From NCBI GenBank assembly GCA_029933125.1, contig JAOZOU010000014.1, positions 1 through 32,811 on the forward strand: a stretch of DNA of 32,811 bases, read 5' to 3'. The translations under genes and the position numbers were made by a program. Below are positions 8,639 through 14,902 of the stretch, in pieces (position 1 is the stretch's first letter; every line of letters starts with the position of its first letter). The notes below the pieces were generated by a model that saw nothing but the letters and a program-made list of their open reading frames with translations, made no database searches and was not told the DNA's origin. Source of the stretch: a bacterium. GTDB lineage: Bacteria > Arandabacterota > Arandabacteria > Arandabacterales > Arandabacteraceae.

Positions 8639-8675
8639 CATGATTGCCTTTGCTAAAATTGCCCAAGGATGGAAA

Positions 8676-9329
8676 ATGGTTACCCAATATGACATCGCAA
8701 AGCTAAGCCAGGAGGTCGCCAGGCGTGTAATCTCCCGAATGACTCCTGGAATTGGGGATCGTATTCTGGTTCCTATAGGTGTTTCAGCGCGTCATATCCA
8801 CCTGACAAGGGAAGTGCTTGAAGGTCTCTTCGGTAAGGGCTACGAGCTCAAGCCTCTGCGAAAGCTGAGTCAACCCGGGGAATTTGCTTCAAACGAGACG
8901 GTGACCATCGTTGGACCGCGTGGGGCAATAGAGAAAGTCAGACTACTTGGCCCACTTCGCACTTTCACTCAAGTTGAGCTGGCAAGGAGTGATGGCCTCA
9001 AACTCGGACTTGACCTTCCTGTCAAAAGAACAGGTGATCTTGCCGGGACCCCGGGAATAACACTCGTTGGGCCACAGGGAACTGTTGTTCTCTCCGAGGG
9101 TGCGATAAGAGCAACCCGCCACATTCATATGAGTCCGGATGATGCTTCACGTTTCGGACTTCAGGATGGCCAAATCGTAAAAGCTCGAATCGAAGGCGTA
9201 AGAGCTGTTGTGCTTGAGAATGTTCTGGTGCGAGTTAGCCCCCGTTTTGTACTTGACTTTCACATTGACACTGATGATGCTAACGCTGCTGGAGTGGAAA
9301 CGGGTTGCTTTGCTGAGGTGCTTGTGTAG
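8676..9329 (+). CDS. pduL: phosphate propanoyltransferase, PduL type, BMC cargo
   Basis: PduL exchanges CoA for phosphate on acyl-CoA, giving acyl phosphate and regenerating CoA inside the shell. The 217-aa protein has two beta-barrel repeats. Metal-binding histidines are visible as SARHIHL (H40, H42), RHIHM (H149, H151) and DFHIDTDDANA (H196). Residues 3-20 (TQYDIAKLSQEVARRVIS) form an amphipathic helix typical of an encapsulation peptide. I start at ATG 8676, 6 nt after AAGGA (8665-8669). An in-frame ATG at 8640 would add 12 residues but lies before or at the predicted start of the nearer promoter. It is the first gene of the BMC operon, 19 nt before the first shell gene. No acetate/propionate kinase is nearby to use the acyl phosphate. 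Confidence 0.95.
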   Translation: MVTQYDIAKLSQEVARRVISRMTPGIGDRILVPIGVSARHIHLTREVLEGLFGKGYELKPLRKLSQPGEFASNETVTIVGPRGAIEKVRLLGPLRTFTQVELARSDGLKLGLDLPVKRTGDLAGTPGITLVGPQGTVVLSEGAIRATRHIHMSPDDASRFGLQDGQIVKARIEGVRAVVLENVLVRVSPRFVLDFHIDTDDANAAGVETGCFAEVLV

Positions 9330-9348
9330 GCTATGGAGGTGATCGAGT

Positions 9349-9615
9349 TTGCCTGAAGCACTGGGTAAGATAGAGACCAAGGGTTTTGTTGCTGCAGTCG
9401 AGGCAGCTGATGCTATGGTCAAAGCGGCTAAGGTTGCCCTCACAAGGTATGAAAGAACTGGCGGAGGGCTGGTCGCTGTCTTTGTGCGTGGAGATGTTGG
9501 GGCTGTGAGGGCTGCTGTTGACGCTGGAGCAAGAGCTGCACAAAGGGTTGGTGAGCTGGTGAGTGCTCATGTCATACCAAGACCCGATTCGTCGCTTGAG
9601 GACATAATGCTTTAG
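9349..9615 (+). CDS. BMC-H hexameric shell protein, copy 1
   Basis: This 88-aa single-BMC-domain protein of the PduA/EutM/CcmK type tiles the facets of the shell as hexamers. Diagnostic stretches are [31 protein letters not shown], the pore loop TGGGL, then [17 protein letters not shown] and [12 protein letters not shown]. The pore loop is all glycine where PduA has GSG, which may change what passes. It starts at TTG 9349, 4 nt after a full anti-SD match GGAGGTGATC (9335-9344), so strong translation is expected as for an abundant shell protein. It is a tandem paralogue of the next gene. Confidence 0.96.
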   Translation: MPEALGKIETKGFVAAVEAADAMVKAAKVALTRYERTGGGLVAVFVRGDVGAVRAAVDAGARAAQRVGELVSAHVIPRPDSSLEDIML

Positions 9616-9664
9616 GTCTATGCTTTAGATCTTGAAAAAGTCATAAAGAAGGAGGTCGAGCAAC

Positions 9665-9982
9665 GTGGCAGAAGGTGTTGAGGGAATCTACAGAGAGGCT
9701 CTGGGATTGATTGAAACTCGGGGCTTTGTTGCCATGGTGGAAGCCTCAGATGCAATGGTGAAGGCAGCCAAGGTGACACTGGTGGGATATGAAAAAATAG
9801 GTGGAGGCTACGTTACAGCCATAGTTCGCGGCGATGTTGCTGCTGTTAAGGCTGCTACAGATGCTGGTGGCGCTGCGGCAAGCAAGGTGGGTGAGCTCGT
9901 CTCAGTTCATGTAATACCGAGACCCCATCCCAACCTTGAGGACGTTCTCCCGATCGGCAGACTCCAGAAGACCAAGAAGTAG
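9665..9982 (+). CDS. BMC-H hexameric shell protein, copy 2
   Basis: This 105-aa BMC-H protein is closely similar to the preceding one ([50 protein letters not shown]). It has an extra eight residues at the N terminus and a basic C-terminal tail ending QKTKK. Its pore loop is IGGGY rather than TGGGL, so mixed hexamers or two pore types are possible. GTG 9665 follows AAGGAGGTC with about 8 nt spacing. A 49-nt gap separates it from copy 1, the second-largest gap inside the operon's shell/cargo section. Confidence 0.96.
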   Translation: MAEGVEGIYREALGLIETRGFVAMVEASDAMVKAAKVTLVGYEKIGGGYVTAIVRGDVAAVKAATDAGGAAASKVGELVSVHVIPRPHPNLEDVLPIGRLQKTKK

Positions 9983-10002
9983 ACAATACGGGAGGCTGAA
10001 AA

Positions 10003-10296
10003 TTGATAATTGGTGAAGTAGTCGGCACCGTTGTTGCGACGCGTAAGGAAGAACGTCTAACGGGGCTCAAATTCCAGATCGTAAAGGTCATAAATGTTGA
10101 TCTTGAGCCAACCGGTCAATTCCTGATTGCCGCTGATGCTGTTGGTGCGGGCTATGGAGAAGTGGTTCTCTGCTCACAGGGAAGCTCTGCACGCCTTACA
10201 GCCAAGACAAAGGATTGCCCGGTGGACGCTGTCATAATGGGTATAGTTGATACAATCGAGATCCAAGGTAAGGTCGTTTTCGAGAAATATGCTTGA
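10003..10296 (+). CDS. BMC-P pentameric vertex protein (EutN/CcmL family), copy 1
   Basis: Pentamers of this family cap the vertices of the polyhedral shell. The 97-aa protein starts MIIGEVVGTVVATRKEERLTG and shows VDLEPTGQFLIAADAVGAG, GEVVLCSQGSSAR, PVDAVIMGIVDTIEI. TTG 10003 has GGGAGG 7 nt upstream. Compared with the two other BMC-P copies in the operon it has a longer C-terminal end (EIQGKVVFEKYA), and its last 8 nt overlap the start of the aldehyde dehydrogenase gene, so the two are translationally coupled. Confidence 0.95.
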   Translation: MIIGEVVGTVVATRKEERLTGLKFQIVKVINVDLEPTGQFLIAADAVGAGYGEVVLCSQGSSARLTAKTKDCPVDAVIMGIVDTIEIQGKVVFEKYA

Positions 10297-11704
10297 TGAA
10301 AAGGTTATAAGCGCAATAGTTGAGGAGGTGCTTAGGAAGCTAAAAGTTGATGTATCGCAAGCAGCTCAAGCCACACGTGGCCTTGGCGTTTTCGCAAGTG
10401 TGGATGAGGCTGTTGAGGGAGCACGCAAAGCGCAGCGCGACTTTCAAGATATTTCGATTGAGCGAAGGAAGAAAATTATCGATGCAATGCGCAAGGTCTC
10501 GATCGAGCATGCGAGTGAGCTCTCGCATCTTGCCATTGAGGAAACAGGGCTAGGGCGTTATGAGGATAAGGTCAACAAGAATCTGCTCGCGGCAACTCGC
10601 ACGCCCGGTATTGAGGATCTCCAGCCCGAAGCCGTATCAGGTGATCATGGTCTGACAATTGTTGAGCGAGCACCCTATGGTGTGATCTGCTCTATCACCC
10701 CCTCAACCAATCCATCCGAGACCGTGATCAACAACGGGATTGGTATGATTGCTGGAGGCAATTCTGTGGTTTTCAATCCTCACCCTTCAGCTCGCAAGAT
10801 AACCCAGAGAACGATTGATTTGCTAAACTCTGCAATTGTGAGCCAAGGCGGCCCACCCAACTTGCTAACATGTGTGGCTGAGCCTTCGATCGAGACAGCA
10901 CAACAAGCCATGCGCCATCAAGACACGAGACTGGTTGTTGTGACAGGCGGAGGAGCTGTTGTCAAGGAAGCTCTGAATTCCGGCAAAAAGGTTATTGCGG
11001 CGGGTCCAGGCAACCCACCAGTTGTTGTTGATGAGACTGCTGACCTTCCTACTGCAGCCAAGCACATCGTTGACGGAGCCTCTCTTGATAACAACATCGT
11101 CTGCGTATGCGAAAAGGAGGTTTTGGCTGTCGATAAGATAGTCGACCAGCTCAAGGCAAGGATGCTCGAGCACGGTGCAGTGGAGATAAAAGGTCGGGAC
11201 ATTGACCGCCTTGAAGCTCTTGTCATCAAGGAAAACAGAGGGCCATCGAAGCATGCTGTTACTCAGAGGGCGTATGTGGGGAAAGACGCAGGGATTCTCT
11301 TGAGAGAAATAGGTATCACAGGTCACGATCAGGCAAGACTTATCATTTGTGAAACGCCACTCAGTCATCCATTTGTCTGGACTGAACTCCTCATGCCTAT
11401 TCTTCCAATAGTAAGAATAGGTGATGTTGATCAGGGCATCGAACTTGCCAAGAAGGTTGAGCATGGTTTTGGGCATACTGCTGTTATGCACTCTACCAAC
11501 ATAACCAAGCTGTCGAAGATGGCAAGGTTAATAAATACAACTATCTTCGTAAAGAATGGTCCTGCCTATGCAGGTTTGGGGTTTGGCGGCGAGGGCTATA
11601 CGAGTTTCACAATAGCGAGCCCGACGGGGGAAGGGCTCACATCTGCCCGCACCTTTACAAGAATGCGGCGATGTGTGCTTGTTGACTATTTCAGGATCAT
11701 CTGA
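10289..11704 (+). CDS. CoA-acylating aldehyde dehydrogenase (PduP/EutE type), BMC cargo
   Basis: The enzyme oxidises an aldehyde with NAD+ and CoA to acyl-CoA and NADH. The 471-aa protein has the acylating ALDH landmarks VERAPYGVICSITPSTNP, NSVVFNPHPSA, VVVTGGGAVVKEAL, AAGPGNPPVVVDETAD and the catalytic block SLDNNIVCVCEKE. Cys272 aligns with the nucleophile of DNNxxCxAEKE; Cys274 is an extra nearby cysteine. The N terminus LDEKVISAIVEEVLRKLKV is an amphipathic helix followed by a short linker, a typical encapsulation peptide. ATG 10289 overlaps the preceding BMC-P gene by 8 nt; an in-frame upstream ATG at 10247 would sit deep in that gene. The true aldehyde cannot be read directly; the aldolase in the operon suggests lactaldehyde or a similar C2-C3 aldehyde. 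Confidence 0.95.
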   Translation: MLDEKVISAIVEEVLRKLKVDVSQAAQATRGLGVFASVDEAVEGARKAQRDFQDISIERRKKIIDAMRKVSIEHASELSHLAIEETGLGRYEDKVNKNLLAATRTPGIEDLQPEAVSGDHGLTIVERAPYGVICSITPSTNPSETVINNGIGMIAGGNSVVFNPHPSARKITQRTIDLLNSAIVSQGGPPNLLTCVAEPSIETAQQAMRHQDTRLVVVTGGGAVVKEALNSGKKVIAAGPGNPPVVVDETADLPTAAKHIVDGASLDNNIVCVCEKEVLAVDKIVDQLKARMLEHGAVEIKGRDIDRLEALVIKENRGPSKHAVTQRAYVGKDAGILLREIGITGHDQARLIICETPLSHPFVWTELLMPILPIVRIGDVDQGIELAKKVEHGFGHTAVMHSTNITKLSKMARLINTTIFVKNGPAYAGLGFGGEGYTSFTIASPTGEGLTSARTFTRMRRCVLVDYFRII

Positions 11705-11715
11705 GGTCACTTCAA

Positions 11716-13041
11716 TTGATAGCAACTTTCCCAGCATCGAAAAGTGAAATAGTCAATCGGATATATGAAGCTGGTGTGGTTGGGGCTGGCGGAGCAGGTT
11801 TCCCTACCCACATTAAGGCAGACTCACGAGCTGAGATAGTTATCGCCAACGCCTGTGAATGTGAACCTCTTATTCGATCGGACAGGTTTGTGCTTGAGGC
11901 TTTTCATGAAGAAGTTCTTGAGGGCTTACACCTCATGATGCTCGCCACTGGTTCGAGCAAGGGTTTGGTCGCTCTACGGGAAGGCTCGAGCATTCCAGAT
12001 CTTGAGAAAAGATTGGCTAGCTCGCCGGCGCTTGATATTGTGAGAGTCCCCAATACCTATCCGGCAGGGGATGAACATATCCTGGTCTATGAGGCGACAG
12101 GCCGAATCATCCCTCAGGCAGGAATCCCGCTTGATGTTGGTGTGGTCGTTTCCAATGTAAATACGCTTCTGAATGTTTCAAGAGCTGTGCACGGTAGGCC
12201 TGTGACATCAAGAATTGTCTCGGTTTGTGGCGATATCCCAAAGCCATGTGTCACAGAGGTTCCTATTGGAACCTCTGTGGGCTTTGTCCTCGAGGCTACA
12301 GGGAATCAGGTTGATCTTAAGGAGAAGGCAATCCTTCTTTCGGGTGTGATGATGGGGGAGATCTGTGAGGACCTGACAAGAACCGTTGATAAGAGGATAG
12401 GTGCAATAATAGTTTTGCCCAGAAGCAATCGCGTTGTCATATCTAAGTCACTATCGGTTGAAACAATGGTGAGAAGGGCTGCTTCGGTATGCTGCCAGTG
12501 CCAGCTCTGCACGGAGATATGCCCGCGCCATCTTATGGGCCATGCTATATCTCCACATAAGATAATGCGCGCTGTCGCATGGATGATTACATCGAGTGAA
12601 GATCTTGCTGGTGCTCTCCTATGTTCCGGCTGTGGCCTTTGCGGTAGCTATGTCTGTCCGATGGCTCTATCGCCTGACAGGATAAGCTACATGGTTAGAA
12701 GAATGCTTGCGGAGAGGGGAATAAGAGCTGAGGCAGTTCCGTCAGAGGTGAGACCACTTAGGGCTTGGAGACTTGTTCCTCATGAGCGCATCCTCAATCG
12801 AACAGGTGTTGGAATCTATGAGCGAGATCTCAACTTTGTCCCAATTTCACCTCCAGGTCTTGTCCGCATCCCTTTGCTTCAGCATAGTGGGGTTCCCGCA
12901 AGCCCTAAGGTTGCTATTGGTCGGCATGTCTCAAAAGGAGATTTAATTGGTGAACCTCAAGGTCTTGGTGCAAGAGTTCATGCTTCAATTGATGGGATTG
13001 TGAAGGCAATTGATGACTTTGTCACGATCGAGTCGAAATGA
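11716..13041 (+). CDS. pduS: PduS-like (RnfC-type) flavo/Fe-S oxidoreductase of the BMC
   Basis: PduS is an NADH-oxidising flavin/Fe-S protein; in Pdu compartments it is linked to cobalamin reduction. This 441-aa protein has the N-terminal nucleotide/FMN-binding loop GVVGAGGAGFPTHIKA, the stretch NACECEPL, an SLBB-type middle part, and two 4Fe-4S motifs: C259-x2-C262-x2-C265-x3-C269-P and C303-x2-C306-x2-C309-x4-C314-P. A C-terminal barrel ends VHASIDGIVKAIDDFVTIE. TTG 11716 is preceded by GAGGT about 8 nt upstream. Its stop overlaps the ATG of the BMC-T gene by 4 nt, so the two are probably made in fixed ratio. There is no B12-dependent enzyme in the operon, so I infer NADH re-oxidation rather than corrinoid reduction. 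Confidence 0.9.
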   Translation: MIATFPASKSEIVNRIYEAGVVGAGGAGFPTHIKADSRAEIVIANACECEPLIRSDRFVLEAFHEEVLEGLHLMMLATGSSKGLVALREGSSIPDLEKRLASSPALDIVRVPNTYPAGDEHILVYEATGRIIPQAGIPLDVGVVVSNVNTLLNVSRAVHGRPVTSRIVSVCGDIPKPCVTEVPIGTSVGFVLEATGNQVDLKEKAILLSGVMMGEICEDLTRTVDKRIGAIIVLPRSNRVVISKSLSVETMVRRAASVCCQCQLCTEICPRHLMGHAISPHKIMRAVAWMITSSEDLAGALLCSGCGLCGSYVCPMALSPDRISYMVRRMLAERGIRAEAVPSEVRPLRAWRLVPHERILNRTGVGIYERDLNFVPISPPGLVRIPLLQHSGVPASPKVAIGRHVSKGDLIGEPQGLGARVHASIDGIVKAIDDFVTIESK

Positions 13042-13592
13042 ATAAAGTTGAGGCGATAGGGCTTGTTGAGCTCAACAGCATAGCATCAGGAATACGGACA
13101 GCTGATGAGATGGTGAAGGTGGCGCCCGTGATTCTGATTGCTGCGATGACAATTTGTCCGGGCAAGTATATCTCGCTCGTTGGGGGTGAAGTGAGTGCTG
13201 TGGAATCATCCGTAAAGCGAGGTAAGGAGGTTGGCGGAGAATGGGTTGTTGACAGTCTCTTCATTCCCAATATTCACTCCGATGTCTTTCCTGCAATCAG
13301 AGGAACCGCTACGATAGAGCATGTCAAGGCCGTTGGGGTAATCGAGACATTTTCAGTAGCTGCAGCTATAATAGCAGGAGACGGTGCTGCCAAAGCTGCC
13401 AAGGTACGCCTGATGGAGCTCAGACTTGCTCAGGGTCTTGCTGGCAAGTCGTTTGTTACAATGACAGGTGACGTCAGCGACGTAATAGCTGGTGTCGATG
13501 CCGGGGTGACACTTATTCGCGAGAGTGGTATGCTGGTTAAGTCAGTCGTCATACCGAGACCTCACGATGATTTGAGGGAGAAATTGCTTTAG
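13038..13592 (+). CDS. pduT: PduT-like tandem BMC-T shell protein with Fe-S pore motif
   Basis: This 184-aa protein has two BMC domains in tandem and should form a trimer. The first half is VEAIGLVELNSIASGIRTAD, then MTICPGKYISLVGGEVSAV; the second is VGVIETFSVAAAIIAGDGAAKAA, then MTGDVSDVIAGVDAG and VVIPRPHDDL. Cys40 in TICPGK sits where PduT has the cysteine that binds a 4Fe-4S cluster at the three-fold pore (established for PduT). It is therefore likely a redox port in the shell, not a plain metabolite pore. It overlaps the PduS-like gene by 4 nt and lies one base before the next BMC-P gene. PduS-PduT contact is known in the Pdu system. Confidence 0.93.
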   Translation: MNKVEAIGLVELNSIASGIRTADEMVKVAPVILIAAMTICPGKYISLVGGEVSAVESSVKRGKEVGGEWVVDSLFIPNIHSDVFPAIRGTATIEHVKAVGVIETFSVAAAIIAGDGAAKAAKVRLMELRLAQGLAGKSFVTMTGDVSDVIAGVDAGVTLIRESGMLVKSVVIPRPHDDLREKLL

Positions 13593-13593
13593 A

Positions 13594-13857
13594 ATGCATA
13601 TTGGCAAAGTGATAGGTACTGTTGTCGCAACAAGAAAAATAGCGGAGCTCAGAGGGGCAAAGTTGCTTGTTGTGCAACCGCTTTCACCCGATCTTGAACC
13701 AAGTGGAAAACCCTTAGTCGCAATTGACAATGTCATGGCTGGGCCAGGTGATATCGTCTATTTTATTCGTGGCCGCGAGGCAGCTCATACACGTGATGAG
13801 AAGTTCAACCCAGCGGATGCTGCCATAATGGGCATAGTTGACAGAGTTGATCTCTAA
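13594..13857 (+). CDS. BMC-P pentameric vertex protein, copy 2
   Basis: This 87-aa EutN/CcmL-family protein reads MHIGKVIGTVVATRKIAELR, then LSPDLEPSGKPLVAIDNVMAG and PADAAIMGIVDRVDL. It starts one base after the BMC-T stop and its stop shares a base with the next ATG (TAATG). No obvious ribosome site precedes it apart from GAGGGAGAAA in the end of the BMC-T gene, so it probably relies on coupling. It is the most similar of the three copies to copy 1 in its N-terminal half (IGxVxGTVVATRK). Confidence 0.95.
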   Translation: MHIGKVIGTVVATRKIAELRGAKLLVVQPLSPDLEPSGKPLVAIDNVMAGPGDIVYFIRGREAAHTRDEKFNPADAAIMGIVDRVDL

Positions 13858-14141
13858 TGTACATTGGAAAGGTCATAGGTGATGTGGTCTCGACTATAAA
13901 GTACGAGACCCTGAAGACCCATAAGATTCTCATCGTCCAGCCAATCGATCCCGATATGAAGGAGAGGGGGGAGCCTATACTTGCTCTCGATATGGTTGAT
14001 GCAGGTAAGGGTGATGTCGTTCTCATAGTCGATCAGGGAACAGCTGCAAGAACTGTGCTATCAATGGAATATCCGACCGTGCGTACTTTGATACTTGGCA
14101 TCGTGGATAGAATCGACCTCAGACAGGAGACATCCAGGTGA
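13857..14141 (+). CDS. BMC-P pentameric vertex protein, copy 3
   Basis: This 94-aa vertex protein reads MYIGKVIGDVVSTIKYETLK, IDPDMKERGEPILALDMVDA, GDVVLIVDQGTAARTVL and LILGIVDRIDL. It is the most divergent copy: the usual TVVATRK is DVVSTIK. It overlaps both neighbours, by 1 nt upstream and 4 nt downstream (GTGA). Three BMC-P paralogues in one locus are also seen in the planctomycete/verrucomicrobial fucose-rhamnose compartments. Confidence 0.95.
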   Translation: MYIGKVIGDVVSTIKYETLKTHKILIVQPIDPDMKERGEPILALDMVDAGKGDVVLIVDQGTAARTVLSMEYPTVRTLILGIVDRIDLRQETSR

Positions 14142-14902
14142 AGACCTTCTCCTTTGAGGAAGCTTCAGACGCAATCCTCGAGATAGGAAAACGAATGTAT
14201 GAGAAAGGGCTTGTTGTTGCAACAGATGGAAATATAAGTGTGCGACTTTCTGCGGATAGGTTGCTTGTTACACCGAGCGGAATGAATAAGGGTATGCTTA
14301 CACGGGGTGATCTTGTTGTCACAAATATGAAGGGTGAAAGGATAAGCGGAAGGCGTGAGCCAACTTCAGAGATAAAGATGCACATAAAGGCTTATGAAGT
14401 TAGAGCCGATATTGGGGCAGTTGTACATGCCCATCCACCATATTCCACAGCTTTTGCCGTTGCTGCAATTCCCCTTGAAGAATGCATTCTACCTGAGATT
14501 ATTGTCTCAATAGGTTCTGTACCAATTGCGGAATATGCAACACCTTCCACTGAGGAAATGCCCCGCAGCATAGAAAATGTTGTTAAGGGTTGTGATGGTT
14601 TCCTCCTCAGAAATCACGGTGTTATGACGGTGGGTAAGAATCTCCTTGAAGCCTATCATAAGCTCGAGATGGTTGAGCATCTTGCAAAGATAACACTGCT
14701 CACAAGGCATCTGGGTGGCCCCAAACCATTGAGTTCCGAGGATGTGCGGAAGCTCTACACATTGAGAAAGGAGACTGACGGAGCTCCATATCCTGGATGC
14801 AGGATGCCGAGTAGCCAGCCAGGAAGTCTTGAGGAGCGTGCGGAGCTTATCAAATTGATTGCTGAAGAGGTTAGCAAAATACTCAAGGGTGGACAAAAAT
14901 GA
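14138..14902 (+). CDS. class II aldolase (fuculose/rhamnulose-1-phosphate type) with C-terminal encapsulation peptide
   Basis: Class II aldolases of this family cleave fuculose-1-P or rhamnulose-1-P to L-lactaldehyde and DHAP with a Zn ion. The 254-aa protein shows TDGNISVRL, VTPSGMNKG, PTSEIKMH (catalytic Glu78), the Zn ligands VVHAHPPYS (H97, H99) and LRNHG (H160). It is about 35-40 residues longer than usual: after a linker CRMPSSQPGS comes an amphipathic helix (231-250, LEERAELIKLIAEEVSKILK) that resembles the N-terminal helices of PduL and the aldehyde dehydrogenase. I infer that it is targeted to the shell lumen. GTG 14138 overlaps the BMC-P stop by 4 nt. It overlaps proS by 4 nt downstream. 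It is the signature enzyme candidate of this compartment; the sugar phosphate is unproven. Confidence 0.9.
   Translation: MKTFSFEEASDAILEIGKRMYEKGLVVATDGNISVRLSADRLLVTPSGMNKGMLTRGDLVVTNMKGERISGRREPTSEIKMHIKAYEVRADIGAVVHAHPPYSTAFAVAAIPLEECILPEIIVSIGSVPIAEYATPSTEEMPRSIENVVKGCDGFLLRNHGVMTVGKNLLEAYHKLEMVEHLAKITLLTRHLGGPKPLSSEDVRKLYTLRKETDGAPYPGCRMPSSQPGSLEERAELIKLIAEEVSKILKGGQK

Larger units (their letters stand above)
8235..8675 (+). other. 440-nt intergenic control region upstream of the BMC operon
   Basis: No coding sequence is supported here. From left to right it holds a palindrome GCAAATTGC (8266-8274), a weak 4-bp hairpin (8297-8311) followed by five T that could end the upstream operon, small palindromes CTTTG-A-CAAAG (8375-8385) and CTTC-GT-GAAG (8389-8398), a perfect sigma-54 promoter, a long-stem RNA structure and a TTGACA element. 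The first palindrome lies about 140 nt upstream of the -24 element, a usual distance for an enhancer-binding-protein site, but I cannot assign it. Confidence 0.7.

Noticed and set aside
10865-11491. 208-aa antisense open frame inside the aldehyde dehydrogenase gene
   Set aside because: The plus-strand protein is a clear acylating ALDH; the antisense product is compositionally odd and unrecognisable.
14880-14899. T-box leader for proS
   Set aside because: proS overlaps the preceding gene by 4 nt. The same holds for trpS, which has a 9-nt gap and no T-box sequence.
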